Below are positions 8,566-17,974 of a DNA stretch of 64,000 nt, piece by piece (the first letter of the stretch is position 1; every line of letters starts with the position of its first letter). The translations under genes were made by a program, and so were the position numbers. The notes beneath the pieces were generated by a model that ran no database searches, was not told where the DNA came from, and was given only the letters and a program-made list of their open reading frames with translations. The stretch is from positions 1,404,501 to 1,468,500 of the forward strand of contig NZ_JPOF01000003.1 in NCBI RefSeq assembly GCF_000733755.1, in the 5' to 3' direction. This DNA comes from Lachnoclostridium phytofermentans (GTDB taxonomy: Bacteria > Bacillota > Clostridia > Lachnospirales > Lachnospiraceae).

Positions 8566-9066
8566 ATGGATAAGAATATAAAATTTATGAAAGCTGCGAT
8601 AGCTCAGGCAAAAAAGGCTGCTTTAATTGGTGAAGTCCCAATTGGTTGTGTTATTGTTTATGATAATAGAATTATTGCTCGTGGCTATAACAAGCGCAAT
8701 ACAAAAAAAACCACACTCGCTCACGCAGAAATACTTGCAATAGAAAAAGCCACCAAATACCTTAACGATTGGCGTTTGGAAGGTTGTACTATGTACGTTA
8801 CTCTAGAACCTTGTCAAATGTGCGCAGGTGCAATTGTCCAATCCCGTATGGATCGTGTTATTATCGGTGCTATGAATCCAAAAGCAGGTTGTGCTGGTTC
8901 CATTCTAAATTTATTACAAATGGAAGAGTTTAATCATCAAGTAGTATTAGAAACAGGAGTAATGCAAGAGGAATGTGCTAAATTATTGCAAGACTTTTTT
9001 ATTATGCTACGAGAACAAAAAAAGATAGAAAAAGAAAAGAAAAAGGAGGAGTACGATGAAGATTAG
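8566..9066 (+). CDS. tadA: tRNA-specific adenosine(34) deaminase
   Basis: A 166-residue zinc deaminase that converts wobble A34 to inosine in tRNA-Arg(ACG), letting one tRNA read CGU/C/A codons. Zinc ligands and the catalytic Glu are in TLAHAEILAI (HAE) and EPCQMCAGAI (PCxxC); the family-typical GEVPIGCVIV precedes them. I start at the ATG at 8566, preceded by AAGGAG 12 nt upstream, which gives the usual family length. An in-frame ATG at 8527 would add 13 residues of non-conserved sequence. The C-terminus has a Lys/Glu-rich tail. The last 11 nt overlap the next gene, so the two are translationally coupled. It is adjacent to the SRP RNA locus, as in many Firmicutes. Confidence 0.95.
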   Translation: MDKNIKFMKAAIAQAKKAALIGEVPIGCVIVYDNRIIARGYNKRNTKKTTLAHAEILAIEKATKYLNDWRLEGCTMYVTLEPCQMCAGAIVQSRMDRVIIGAMNPKAGCAGSILNLLQMEEFNHQVVLETGVMQEECAKLLQDFFIMLREQKKIEKEKKKEEYDED

Positions 9067-9751
9067 TGGTTTACAAAAACTAACTCTTTTAGATTATCCT
9101 GGGCATCTTGCCTGTACGGTATTTACTGCAGGCTGTAATTTTCGTTGCCCATTTTGCCAAAACGCCTCACTTGTTCTTCCTTCTAAAGAAATTTCACAGT
9201 ATAGAGAAGAAGAGATTCTAAATTTTCTTTCCTCTCGTAAACATATATTAGAAGGATTATGTATCTCTGGTGGAGAACCAACGATGCAGCCAGACCTTAC
9301 TGATTTTATTCGAAAGGTAAAGTCAATGGGGTATTCCGTAAAATTGGATACGAATGGTACTCATCCAAAGCTCCTGCGAGAACTAATTGAAGATCAGCTC
9401 ATCGATATGGTAGCGATGGATATTAAAAACAGCAAAGAAAGCTATCCAAAAACTTCTGGAATAGAAATTCTTAACATAAACTCTATAGAAGAATCGGTAG
9501 ATCTCCTAAAAGAAGGTCGAATTCCTTATGAATTTCGAACTACTATTGTCAGGGAATTACATACGAAAAAAGATATGGATGATATTGGAAAGTGGCTTTA
9601 TGGGTCATCTCCTTATTACCTGCAAGCTTTTGTTGACTCTGGAGACTTAATCGGTACTAATCTTACAGGTTATAGTAAACAAGAATTGATCGAGTTACTT
9701 GAGATAGTAAGTCCATATCTACCAAATGCATCCTTACGTGGGATTGACTAA
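9056..9751 (+). CDS. Anaerobic ribonucleotide reductase-activating-type radical SAM protein
   Basis: A 231-residue radical SAM enzyme. The cluster motif is CNFRCPFC (about residues 26-33, CxxxCxxC), followed by the glycine-rich SAM-binding LCISGGEPTMQPD and a KLDTNGTHP strand. The N-terminal SGLQKLTLLDYPG is characteristic of the NrdG-like activase group that uses SAM and a [4Fe-4S] cluster to put a glycyl radical on the class III ribonucleotide reductase. No nrdD or other glycyl radical enzyme lies beside it here, so the partner is not shown. It overlaps tadA by 11 nt and carries its own RBS (AAGGAGGAG) inside tadA. Alternative: an activase for another glycyl radical enzyme. Confidence 0.85.
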   Translation: MKISGLQKLTLLDYPGHLACTVFTAGCNFRCPFCQNASLVLPSKEISQYREEEILNFLSSRKHILEGLCISGGEPTMQPDLTDFIRKVKSMGYSVKLDTNGTHPKLLRELIEDQLIDMVAMDIKNSKESYPKTSGIEILNINSIEESVDLLKEGRIPYEFRTTIVRELHTKKDMDDIGKWLYGSSPYYLQAFVDSGDLIGTNLTGYSKQELIELLEIVSPYLPNASLRGID

Positions 9752-9781
9752 TTTATATAATATCTTAAAGGAGGAGTTCTC

Positions 9782-10333
9782 TTGGACTCATTATATTATA
9801 CCAATCATCTTGTACTAAAAATTCTTGATCCGAGTTGGGCTCCTTCTGTTCTCAATTTTTATCTAATAAATCGTACGCATTTTGAGCCTTGGGAACCACA
9901 ACGTCCGAGTAACTTCTATACCTCAAACTACCAACGCTCTCTTCTCACTGCTGAACAGCAATTATTGTTAAATAGTCAAGGAGTTCGATATTATCTTTTC
10001 GAGAAAAGTAATACCCATAAAATTATTGGTTCTGTAAACTTCTATCATATACAAAAAAGTCCTGACAATACTTGCAAACTAGGTTATAAATTGTCTTCCT
10101 CCATGCTACATAAAGGATATGCGCAAGAAGCAATCTCCTTTCTGATACCAAGAATATTTCATGAATACAATCTATATCGAATAGAAGCTGATATTATGAG
10201 AAATAACCTTCCTTCCATTCGCCTTATCGAAAGACTAAACTTTCATCTGGAGGGTATTTCACGCGGTGGATACGAAGTGTGTGGACAAAGAGAAGATCAT
10301 TTAAGGTATTCACTGCTTTATACAGAAATTTAA
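9782..10333 (+). CDS. GNAT acetyltransferase, RimJ/RimL type
   Basis: A 183-residue single GNAT domain of the RimJ/RimL subgroup, which acetylates N-termini of ribosomal proteins or small molecules with acetyl-CoA. Visible hallmarks are FEPWEPQRP near residue 35, IIGSVNFYHI, LGYKLSSSMLHKGYAQEA (acetyl-CoA pyrophosphate-binding loop) and the C-terminal NLPSIRLIERLNFHLEG, followed by a DHLRYSLLY ending. The start is TTG at 9782, chosen because AAAGGAGG ends 7 nt upstream. It is the third gene of the tadA operon, 30 nt after the radical SAM gene, with a terminator directly after it. The substrate cannot be inferred. Confidence 0.88.
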   Translation: MDSLYYTNHLVLKILDPSWAPSVLNFYLINRTHFEPWEPQRPSNFYTSNYQRSLLTAEQQLLLNSQGVRYYLFEKSNTHKIIGSVNFYHIQKSPDNTCKLGYKLSSSMLHKGYAQEAISFLIPRIFHEYNLYRIEADIMRNNLPSIRLIERLNFHLEGISRGGYEVCGQREDHLRYSLLYTEI

Positions 10334-10353
10334 TCATTCATAAGTAACATTCC

Positions 10354-10397
10354 AAAAAAGGTGGTAAATCTGATATTAGACTTACCACCTTTTTTTC
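10354..10397. terminator. Bidirectional terminator
   Basis: A 14-bp inverted repeat, AAAAAAGGTGGTAA (10354-10367) / TTACCACCTTTTTT (10382-10395), with T-runs on both strands. It sits between the convergent acetyltransferase gene and the 474-residue gene and serves both. Confidence 0.9.
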
Positions 10398-10431
10398 ATA
10401 AATTATTACAATTACCGATGATATTACAAAA

Positions 10432-11856
10432 TTAACAAGTACTGTTATTGCTATAATCAATATAAATATACCAATATCCGAAATCCCCATCTCTTAATTT
10501 ACGGCGTCTTGAACATTTAAAATCCTTAAATCCAAACATTCCTGCCATATGTTTTTCCCTTGCGTTATAGGCACCTGGTACCATAACCATATAATAAATT
10601 CCTTCTCGTGACATCTTTTTTGCAAAAAGAAGATGACGATAGGCAGAAAACGAATGGAGTATAAAGCTGTTATTTCCGAGAACCCAGGCATCAATAGGTA
10701 GTAACCCTAGATCTTTTGGTTCAATACGAACACATTCCGTTATTTCTCCGTCATCAAAAGGATACATATGAGGAAAACGATCCAGGATGGATCTTGCTGA
10801 CGGGTGATCGCACCAGCCTTCTTTCTCGGACAAACTGGGTATGGCATTACAATTTGCGGCATTTACCATTTCATCATTATCATCAAGTACAAGTTCATCC
10901 TCCTCTAATAGGGCTTCTTTCTCTCCAATTCCTTTTGCAGCCTCAATCGATGAGACCATAAACTCCTCCTCAGTAATCGACCCTTTTGCTTCCTCATTTT
11001 CTTCCACCTCTTTTGTAACCTCAAAAACTTCTTCCTTTACACTAGGTGGAGCTATAATTGTTGCAGCTTTAAGTTCTCTCTCTTCCGATTCTAATGATAG
11101 CTTTATTGATTGTTCTAGTTTAACTTCCTCTTTTACTTTTTCTTGTTCTACTAAATCCTCTTTTAAGAGACCCCCATCTTCTATTTCTACTGTAGCTTCT
11201 CCTACTGTTACTGCAACTTTATCTTCATCTACTTTAGCTTCTTCTTCGACTACATCTTCTCCGATTAATCCTGTGTATTCTATTTTTTCTTTTGTTTCCA
11301 CAACATCCCCTAAGACTTTATTATTTTCTAACTTAGTCGTTTCTGGTTGTACCTTGACAACCTCAATTACCATCTCTGATTTCGTATCAACAACTTCTAT
11401 AGTGGAAGGTTGTTTTGTTGTTTCAACGTTATCTTTTACTTCCTCTTTGTTACCAGTATTCTTTGCTTCAAAAGCAGAAACCTGATGATATGTAATCGGG
11501 ATATTATCCCATTCTGTTACAAAATAATTATCCTTAGAAAAACAAACGACTATGCCGGTTATGTCATAGAAACGTACCTTGGTATCTTCCATAACACCTC
11601 TTGGCATCGTTACTCTTGCCTCGACTCCATCGGCCTTTGTTATTGCGGTTCCTGTTAAAATTCCTTCCGTTTGATCACGGTTTCTTTTTACAAAGTATAC
11701 TCTGCATACCCGTCCAGGAATCGTTCTTAGATTACAATTAAGGGAAACCTTACACATTTCATCACTAGTTTCTATTCTAGCATATCCAGTATTGTTTATT
11801 TTTCTTCCCGAATCATATTGATAAAAATACGATACAAAACGTTTGTAATTGGTCAT
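10432..11856 (-). CDS. Hypothetical protein with two conserved ends and an acidic low-complexity middle
   Basis: A 474-residue protein with three parts. An N-terminal globular region (about 1-130) is rich in strands (VSYFYQYDSGRKINNTGYAR, VRFYDITGIVVCF). A Glu/Val/Lys-rich linker (about 135-335) has many near-repeats of EVVET/KEEVK type and no Cys. A compact C-terminal region (about 345-474) is aromatic and contains SILDRFPHMYPF, WVLGNNSFILHSF and GYWYIYIDYSN. There is no signal peptide or membrane segment. I recall similar proteins only in Lachnospiraceae, annotated as of unknown function. The linker suggests a flexible, possibly surface- or spore-associated protein, but that is a guess. It is monocistronic, with a terminator after it. 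Confidence 0.7.
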   Translation of the reverse strand: MTNYKRFVSYFYQYDSGRKINNTGYARIETSDEMCKVSLNCNLRTIPGRVCRVYFVKRNRDQTEGILTGTAITKADGVEARVTMPRGVMEDTKVRFYDITGIVVCFSKDNYFVTEWDNIPITYHQVSAFEAKNTGNKEEVKDNVETTKQPSTIEVVDTKSEMVIEVVKVQPETTKLENNKVLGDVVETKEKIEYTGLIGEDVVEEEAKVDEDKVAVTVGEATVEIEDGGLLKEDLVEQEKVKEEVKLEQSIKLSLESEERELKAATIIAPPSVKEEVFEVTKEVEENEEAKGSITEEEFMVSSIEAAKGIGEKEALLEEDELVLDDNDEMVNAANCNAIPSLSEKEGWCDHPSARSILDRFPHMYPFDDGEITECVRIEPKDLGLLPIDAWVLGNNSFILHSFSAYRHLLFAKKMSREGIYYMVMVPGAYNAREKHMAGMFGFKDFKCSRRRKLRDGDFGYWYIYIDYSNNSTC

Positions 11857-12079
11857 ACAGCACCCCTTTTCTTTCCACTATACCGTTCTTTCTCTATTAC
11901 GCAGAATATTTACTATGAGCCCGTCTTATCCTAATATATGTTACGTTCCAATAACCTATGACAAAAATACTTGCTGGCACCAAACTATAATTACTAAAAA
12001 TACCTAAAGATTGCGTTTAAAATGCAAATAGTGTAAAATGTGTCTAGTTATAACCCTCAAGATTAGAATGGAGTATACA

Positions 12080-13918
12080 ATGAATTTATTAACCATGGAA
12101 AATATCAGCAAAAGCTATACCGAACGTATGCTATTTGATAAAGTAAGCCTTGGAATTCATGAAAATGATAGAATTGGCGTGATTGGAATTAATGGAACCG
12201 GTAAATCAACGCTCTTAAAATTAATTGCAGGAATAGAAGAACCAGATGAAGGTACCATAACCAAAGGAAAACAGGTAAGAATCGACTATCTGCCTCAAAC
12301 CCCGCAATTTGATGAATCAATTACAATTCTAGAAAATGTAATTGAAGGAAAGACAGCTAGAGAAGAATATCGAAACCTTGCTGGAGAAGCAAAAGCAATG
12401 CTCTTTAAGCTTGGCATTGAAGACTGTGACCAAAAAACTACCTATCTTTCAGGTGGACAAAAGAAACGAATTGCTCTCGTTCGTACCTTATTAACCGAGG
12501 CAGACATCTTAGTACTCGATGAGCCTACCAACCATTTGGATAGTTCCATGACTGAATGGCTTGAAGAATACTTAAGTAAATTTCGTGGGGCTTTTATTAT
12601 GATCACTCACGATCGTTATTTCCTTGACCGTGTTACCAATCGAATCGTGGAACTGGATAAAAGTAAGCTGTATTCTTACACTGCTAACTACTCAAAATTC
12701 TTGGAGTTAAAAGCAGAACGTGAGGAAATGGAGCTTGCTACAGAAAGAAAGAATAAGAGTCTTTACCGTGTAGAACTTGAATGGATGATGCGTGGTGCAA
12801 GAGCCCGTTCTACGAAGCAAAAAGCGCATATATCACGCTTCGAAGAATTACGAGATCGTAAGAAAATTGAAGTAGATCAGTCCGTAGAGATGTCTTCCAT
12901 CTCTTCACGCCTTGGTAAGAAAACGATAGAATTAGATAATATTTGTAAAAGTTACGAAGATCGTACCTTAATTAACGATTTCTCCTATATCTTTCTTCCT
13001 GGCGATTATATCGGAATTGTGGGACCTAATGGTTGTGGTAAATCTACATTGCTTCGAATTCTTACGCAGACTATAGAACCAGATAGTGGCTCTGTGATCA
13101 TGGGAACAACGGTAAAAATCGGCTATTTTTCTCAGGAAAATGAATATATGGATGAAAATCAAAAGGTTCTTGATTACATCCGAGCAACCGCAGACTATAT
13201 TCAAACCACAGATGGAACCATCACTGCCTCCCAGATGTGTGAAAAATTTCTCTTTACTGGTTCCATGCAGCATCAGGTCATTTCCAAGTTAAGTGGTGGG
13301 GAGAAACGTCGTCTCTATCTGCTAAAGATATTAATGGATGCGCCAAACGTTCTTGTACTAGATGAGCCTACCAACGATTTAGACATTAAAACTTTAACCA
13401 TTCTGGAAGATTACCTCTCTAGCTTTCAAGGTATAGTTATCACGGTATCCCATGACCGCTACTTTCTTGATAAAATTGCAACCCGTATCTTTGCTTTTGA
13501 AGAAAATGGATCAATTCGTCAGTATGAAGGTAATTTCTCAGATTATAAAGATGCGCTGGAACTTTATCCACAATCCCAAGGAGATAATGGGACCTCTATC
13601 AACAATACCAGTAATTCTTCCAATTCTTCTGTGGACAATACAAATACCAAAGCATCACGAACTACAGAAAAGAAGCTAAAATTCAGCTACAATGAACAAA
13701 GGGAATTTGATACCATTGATGCTGACATAGAAGAGCTCGAACAAAAAATTTATGATCTTGATAACGCCATTGCAGCTTCCGCTTCTGAGTACACAAAATT
13801 AGATGCTCTCATGAAAGAAAAAGAAGACCTAGAGTTTCAGTTAGAAGAGAAGATGGAACGCTATCTTTATCTTCAAGATTTGGCTGATAAGATTAATGAG
13901 CAAAATAGCAAAGGATAA
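12080..13918 (+). CDS. uup: ABC-F family ATPase, Uup-like
   Basis: A 612-residue soluble protein with two ABC ATPase domains and no membrane segments. Domain 1 (about 1-250) has GINGTGKSTLL, LSGGQKKRIAL and LVLDEPTNHLD. Domain 2 (about 290-510) has GPNGCGKSTLL, LSGGEKRRLYL and LVLDEPTNDLD. The ABC-F linker between them (about 215-290) contains the Arg-rich segment RVELEWMMRGARARSTKQKA. A Ser/Asn/Thr linker leads to a C-terminal coiled coil (about 535-610), as in Uup. ABC-F proteins act on ribosomes, and Uup also influences DNA recombination and repair. I start at 12080 because GGAG lies 6 nt upstream; an upstream in-frame ATG at 12038 has no RBS. An antibiotic-resistance role is less likely. 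Confidence 0.93.
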   Translation: MNLLTMENISKSYTERMLFDKVSLGIHENDRIGVIGINGTGKSTLLKLIAGIEEPDEGTITKGKQVRIDYLPQTPQFDESITILENVIEGKTAREEYRNLAGEAKAMLFKLGIEDCDQKTTYLSGGQKKRIALVRTLLTEADILVLDEPTNHLDSSMTEWLEEYLSKFRGAFIMITHDRYFLDRVTNRIVELDKSKLYSYTANYSKFLELKAEREEMELATERKNKSLYRVELEWMMRGARARSTKQKAHISRFEELRDRKKIEVDQSVEMSSISSRLGKKTIELDNICKSYEDRTLINDFSYIFLPGDYIGIVGPNGCGKSTLLRILTQTIEPDSGSVIMGTTVKIGYFSQENEYMDENQKVLDYIRATADYIQTTDGTITASQMCEKFLFTGSMQHQVISKLSGGEKRRLYLLKILMDAPNVLVLDEPTNDLDIKTLTILEDYLSSFQGIVITVSHDRYFLDKIATRIFAFEENGSIRQYEGNFSDYKDALELYPQSQGDNGTSINNTSNSSNSSVDNTNTKASRTTEKKLKFSYNEQREFDTIDADIEELEQKIYDLDNAIAASASEYTKLDALMKEKEDLEFQLEEKMERYLYLQDLADKINEQNSKG

Positions 13919-13996
13919 ATCGTATCTGTTCAACGGTTCGCGGACTTTTGACATATTAAATCGATGAGACTGTAAACTTTTAACTTTGATAAGCAT

Positions 13997-14040
13997 AATA
14001 ATCCAAGGAACGTACTAAGCATTTCCTTGGATTATTCTTT
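13997..14040 (+). terminator. Terminator after the ABC-F gene
   Basis: A 14-bp inverted repeat, AATAATCCAAGGAA (13997-14010) / TTCCTTGGATTATT (14023-14036), followed by CTTTG. The T-tract is weak, so it could also act from the other strand for the convergent acetyltransferase gene. Confidence 0.65.
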
Positions 14041-14153
14041 GTCATAAAATCAACCGCATTAAAAGATTAAACTAACCTTCAGATATCCGTTTCATTTTCA
14101 TGTGGTAATGATTACTGTTCCGGTTAGGAATTTATTTTTACCTATTTATCCTA

Positions 14154-15086
14154 TTACATTACGATATAAAAAATCAACTTCTGCTCAATATGAAAACCAA
14201 ACTCTTTATACAGGTGAAATGCAGCTTCGCTTCTTGTACTAACCTGAAGTATTACGTCTTTTAACGGACTATATAGCCTTTGCAGAAGCATATCTAACAT
14301 CTGTCTACCATAGCCCTTACCCTGTTCGGTTTTTCTTATTGAAATATCAAAGATGGTATCTGATTTCGTGCCTATATAAGCTCCGCATGTACCAATTCTC
14401 TTATTACCACTTTTCACAACATATAAGTTACAATCACAATCCTCGAAACATTCTTCTATATGTTGATTCGCAACTTCATCGTCCATCAAAAAAATGTCTT
14501 TTAAGGATTCAAGATAAAACTGAACCTCTTCATTCTGCGTTTTATTAAATTGTTCCATATGGAATAAAGTTTTATCCTTTTCCTCATCGCTACAACACGA
14601 CTTAGCTTTTCTTTCTTCTGTAATAGCCTTAGTATTAATTGTCCCTCGCTCTAAAGCTTTCGCAACATTATTGCTACTTTCTCTCGAAAGACGCATAAAG
14701 CACTCCATATAATGAGGATAACTAGTCAGAAACGAAACTTCCTCTTCACCTATTACCGACAGATGCTTTATTTCTTCGTATTCTTTCTTAATACTTTCAA
14801 TCAGATAATCTGCATATGCTTTCTCATTCTCACGAATATAAAATCTTCCTTCTGCAACAAGCTCCCCGTCACTATCCTCTTCTACACATTGTAATGCAAA
14901 AAATCCTACCACCATTTGCCCTTCCCCCTCATAAAGAAGGGCAAACGGTGGCAGGCCAAATTCTTCATATACTTGTGAACCAGCTATCATAGCTTCTCTT
15001 ATTCTATCTTCACTGTCTAAGGTTAGTAGGTGATCTATCTGTTGCTTATGGCGATTTAATAGACGGCATAAGAATTTTACTTTCAC
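14154..15086 (-). CDS. Two-part GNAT acetyltransferase
   Basis: A 310-residue protein whose C-terminal half (about 165-310) is a GNAT fold: KRIGTCGAYIGTKSDTIFDI, then TEQGKGYGRQMLDMLL (the acetyl-CoA loop, Q/R-x-x-G-x-G/A pattern), then EAAFHLYKEFGFHIE. The N-terminal half (about 1-130) looks like a second, degraded GNAT-like module (FALLYEGEGQMVVGFFAL). A Cys-Cys-Ser segment (SCCSDEEKD) lies in the linker. The start codon is GTG at 15086, with GGAGG 6 nt upstream. It ends 18 nt before rsmA on the same strand but downstream of it, so it follows rsmA in one transcript. The substrate is unknown. Confidence 0.8.
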   Translation of the reverse strand: MKVKFLCRLLNRHKQQIDHLLTLDSEDRIREAMIAGSQVYEEFGLPPFALLYEGEGQMVVGFFALQCVEEDSDGELVAEGRFYIRENEKAYADYLIESIKKEYEEIKHLSVIGEEEVSFLTSYPHYMECFMRLSRESSNNVAKALERGTINTKAITEERKAKSCCSDEEKDKTLFHMEQFNKTQNEEVQFYLESLKDIFLMDDEVANQHIEECFEDCDCNLYVVKSGNKRIGTCGAYIGTKSDTIFDISIRKTEQGKGYGRQMLDMLLQRLYSPLKDVILQVSTRSEAAFHLYKEFGFHIEQKLIFYIVM

Positions 15087-15104
15087 GAATAACCTCCATT
15101 CTTA

Positions 15105-15977
15105 TTATTTCGTTTTTGCATCAATAATATCTGCTAATTTTGCAAACTGCTCTAACGTAAGAGCTTCTCCACGAATCGTAGCCACAACGCCAAGTTCTTC
15201 AATTGCTTCGCTTATCATTTCTTTTGGAAGTGATATCTCCGGTGAGTTATTTAAGCCATTTGCCAATGTCTTTCTTCTTTGGTTAAAGGAAGCACGGATT
15301 AATCGAAACAGTAATTTCTCATTTTTTACCTTAATTGGTTGGTCTTGGTGAAGTGTTAAACGAATTACAGCAGAACCTACATTAGGACGGGGCATAAAGC
15401 AATTAGGAGGCACATTGGCAACAATATAAGGATCGGCATAATACTGAACTGCTAAAGATAAGGCTCCATAATCCTTACTTCCAGGCCCCGATTGCATACG
15501 GTCTGCAACCTCCTTTTGTACCATTACTGTTATATTATCAATTGGAACATGCGCTTCAAATAAGCCCATAATAATTGGCGTTGTGATATAGTAAGGTAAA
15601 TTTGCAACCACCTTGATTGGCTTACCACCGTTCTTTTCTTTTACAATCTGATTAATATCAACTTTTAAGATATCCTCATTAATAATCGTTACATTGTCGT
15701 AGGCAGATAGCGTATCCTGCTCTAAAATTGGAATCAGGTTCTTATCAATCTCTACTGCTACAACCTCTCGCGCATTTTCACATAAATATTGTGTCATCGT
15801 ACCAATACCAGGTCCAATTTCAAGCACCAGATCATCCTCTGTAATCTCGGCGGAACGAATAATTTTCTCCAGTACATGAGTATCAATTAAGAAATTCTGT
15901 CCAAACTTTTTTTGGAATATGAAACGATACTTATTAAGTATTTCGATTGTCTGTTTTGGATCTCCCAAATATGCCAT
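15105..15977 (-). CDS. rsmA: 16S rRNA (A1518/A1519-N6) dimethyltransferase
   Basis: A 290-residue SAM-dependent methyltransferase that dimethylates two adjacent adenines in helix 45 of 16S rRNA, a late step of 30S assembly; loss gives kasugamycin resistance. Motifs in order are FGQNFLID (KsgA N-terminal signature), VLEIGPGIGTMTQYL (SAM-binding motif I), VVAVEIDKNLIP, and the catalytic NLPYYITTPI. The C-terminal helical domain holds RASFNQRRKTLANGL. Length matches the family. A good RBS (AGAGGAGA) precedes the ATG. tatD lies upstream on the same strand; rsmA and tatD are commonly paired in Firmicutes. Confidence 0.97.
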   Translation of the reverse strand: MAYLGDPKQTIEILNKYRFIFQKKFGQNFLIDTHVLEKIIRSAEITEDDLVLEIGPGIGTMTQYLCENAREVVAVEIDKNLIPILEQDTLSAYDNVTIINEDILKVDINQIVKEKNGGKPIKVVANLPYYITTPIIMGLFEAHVPIDNITVMVQKEVADRMQSGPGSKDYGALSLAVQYYADPYIVANVPPNCFMPRPNVGSAVIRLTLHQDQPIKVKNEKLLFRLIRASFNQRRKTLANGLNNSPEISLPKEMISEAIEELGVVATIRGEALTLEQFAKLADIIDAKTK

Positions 15978-16092
15978 TCATTCTCCTCTTTCTATGTCTT
16001 TCTTGCTTCCATACTGCTAAAATAGATACAAGCTTGCATGTAAGCTACTGCTGTATAAACTTTAAACTTCTAAAGCTTACCGAAGTCTATTG

Positions 16093-16875
16093 CTATAACT
16101 GATATACTTTCCTTGCATTTTCCGTTGTTTGTCTAATTACTTCTTCGGTACTTATATTCTTAAGAAGGGCAATTTCCTCTACCACGTGCTGTAGGTAGCC
16201 TGAATAATTTCGTTTTCCACGATAAGGAACGGGTGCTAGATAAGGGCAATCTGTTTCTAGTACAAGGCTCGTTAACGGAGCCTTCTGAACAACTTCCTTT
16301 AACTTTCTACCGTTTTTAAACGTAACGACTCCACCAATGCCAAGGTAAAATCCTTGCTTTAGATAATAATCTGCTATTTCCGTTCCGTAGGAAAAGCAGT
16401 GTATAATTCCTGTTAACGTATGATTCTGCTCTTTTGCAAAGGAAACTGCTTCCTTCATCATATCAAGTGTATCAGCAGCTGCATCTCTACTGTGAATAAT
16501 TACAGGAAGTTTTTCTTTGATTGCTAAGTGTAATTGTTTCCTAAACCAGTATTTTTGTATTTCTCTGTCCGTAGCATCCCAGTAATAGTCTAGACCAATT
16601 TCTCCGATTGCAACCACTTTCTCTTCTTTTGCCATCTCACAAAGAGCTTGAAAATTTTCTTCATTTAATTCTTTTGTCTGATCAGGATGTACTCCGACAG
16701 CCGCATAGACAGTATCAAACTTCTTTGCTAGCGCTATGGAGGATTGTGAACTTTCTAAATTCGCTCCAATATTAACAACGTTTCCAATTCCCTCGTTCTT
16801 TAAATTATGGAGTATCTCTTCTCTATCTAAATCAAATGCTTCATCATCATAATGAGCATGCGTATCAAATATCAT
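16093..16875 (-). CDS. tatD: TatD-family metal-dependent hydrolase/DNase
   Basis: A 260-residue TIM-barrel metallohydrolase. Metal ligands are recognisable in FDTHAHYDDEAFD (HxH), AIGEIGLDYYWD (Glu), IIHSRDA, GIIHCFSYG and VLETDCPYLAP (Asp). TatD proteins have 3-prime to 5-prime exonuclease and AP-endonuclease activity and act in DNA quality control. The position directly upstream of rsmA is conserved across Firmicutes. No export signal is seen, so it is cytosolic. Confidence 0.95.
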   Translation of the reverse strand: MIFDTHAHYDDEAFDLDREEILHNLKNEGIGNVVNIGANLESSQSSIALAKKFDTVYAAVGVHPDQTKELNEENFQALCEMAKEEKVVAIGEIGLDYYWDATDREIQKYWFRKQLHLAIKEKLPVIIHSRDAAADTLDMMKEAVSFAKEQNHTLTGIIHCFSYGTEIADYYLKQGFYLGIGGVVTFKNGRKLKEVVQKAPLTSLVLETDCPYLAPVPYRGKRNYSGYLQHVVEEIALLKNISTEEVIRQTTENARKVYQL

Positions 16876-17071
16876 GTTTTCCTCTTTTCTATTATGCTTT
16901 TACGCATACTAACTATTGTGCCTCAGATTAATACAGGCACAGTACTTTTTCTTCTAACATTACAGTGATTCGTTATTTATTTTAAGAACCTTTTTATTAG
17001 AAGCCGCTTTGCATCTTCTAATAATCTATATTTTGTATTATAGAATGCCTATAATTATAAGGGCATATCCA

Positions 17072-17974
17072 TTATTTGTCCATGAATATTTGAGGATATT
17101 GCTCTTTCGTTGGTAGCCAATTACTGAATGCACTTGCACTTCCCGTTTGTACCGATAGCTCAAATGCTTTCTGATAACTCCCTGTTTTTAAGTACCCTGC
17201 AAGAAATCCTGCCAACATGGAATCCCCTGCACCTACTGTGTTTTTTACCTCTCCCTTTGTTGCTTCCATTTGATAAGCTTCTTTTTGTTCTGTTACAAGA
17301 ATTGCACCTTTTTCACCAAGAGACACCAATACATTTCTTGCCCCAAGTTCCTGTAGCTTTTCTGCGTAATAAATTACTTCTTCGCTCTTTGTTATATCTA
17401 CCGAAAACAGTTCCTTAAGCTCTTCTTCATTTGGCTTTATTAAAAATGGATGAAACGGTAACACCTTTCGTAGCAGATCACCTTCAGCATCCACTATTGT
17501 TTTCACACCTTTTGATGCTAAACTTTCTAAAATTTTCTCATAGGTATCACTATTTAAAGTCGGTGGAATACTCCCTGCAAGTACTAGGAAATCATCTTTT
17601 TTAAGATTTGAAATTAAACTCATCATCTCCTCGATATATTCTTTTGCTATCACAGGCCCACTCGCATTAAGATCTGTTTCCTCGTTATCACGAATTTTAA
17701 CATTGATTCGTGACATTCCCTCCTTGGTATAAATAAACTTAGTTTCACATCCTTTATCCGTTAACAATCTCTCAATCTCTCTGCCAGTAAAGCCAGCTAG
17801 AAATCCCATTGCTATATTCTTAATTCCAAACTCTGATAAAACAAAGGATACATTGATTCCTTTGCCACCAGGGTATAGTTCTTCCCGTTTGGTACGTTGA
17901 ATTTTCCCCTTCGTTAGATGTTCCACATGAAGTATGTAATCAAGTGCTGGATTCCATGTCACTGTATAAATCAT
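17072..17974 (-). CDS. PfkB-family sugar-phosphate kinase, 1-phosphofructokinase type
   Basis: A 300-residue PfkB kinase. The N-terminus IYTVTWNPALDYILHV is typical of the FruK/LacC group (ordinary form T-NPALD). GGKGINVS near residue 40 binds the sugar, and NTVGAGDSMLAGFLAGYL near residue 250 holds the catalytic Asp (GAGDS) and anion hole. The likely reaction is fructose-1-phosphate or tagatose-6-phosphate to the bisphosphate. It is alone here: no fruA PTS permease and no fruR are adjacent, so the substrate is undecided. I start at the ATG at 17974, which has a GGGGGT RBS; an ATG 12 nt upstream has none. Confidence 0.88.
   Translation of the reverse strand: MIYTVTWNPALDYILHVEHLTKGKIQRTKREELYPGGKGINVSFVLSEFGIKNIAMGFLAGFTGREIERLLTDKGCETKFIYTKEGMSRINVKIRDNEETDLNASGPVIAKEYIEEMMSLISNLKKDDFLVLAGSIPPTLNSDTYEKILESLASKGVKTIVDAEGDLLRKVLPFHPFLIKPNEEELKELFSVDITKSEEVIYYAEKLQELGARNVLVSLGEKGAILVTEQKEAYQMEATKGEVKNTVGAGDSMLAGFLAGYLKTGSYQKAFELSVQTGSASAFSNWLPTKEQYPQIFMDK

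Noticed and set aside
10841-11485. Long Ser/Thr-rich open frame on the plus strand opposite the 474-residue gene
   Set aside because: It is the antisense of the Glu/Lys/Val-rich linker, with no RBS and no family resemblance; low-complexity codons produce such shadow frames.
12080-13918. Antibiotic-resistance ABC-F protein
   Set aside because: The C-terminal coiled coil and linker fit Uup, a housekeeping member; no resistance-type interdomain extension or leader peptide is visible.
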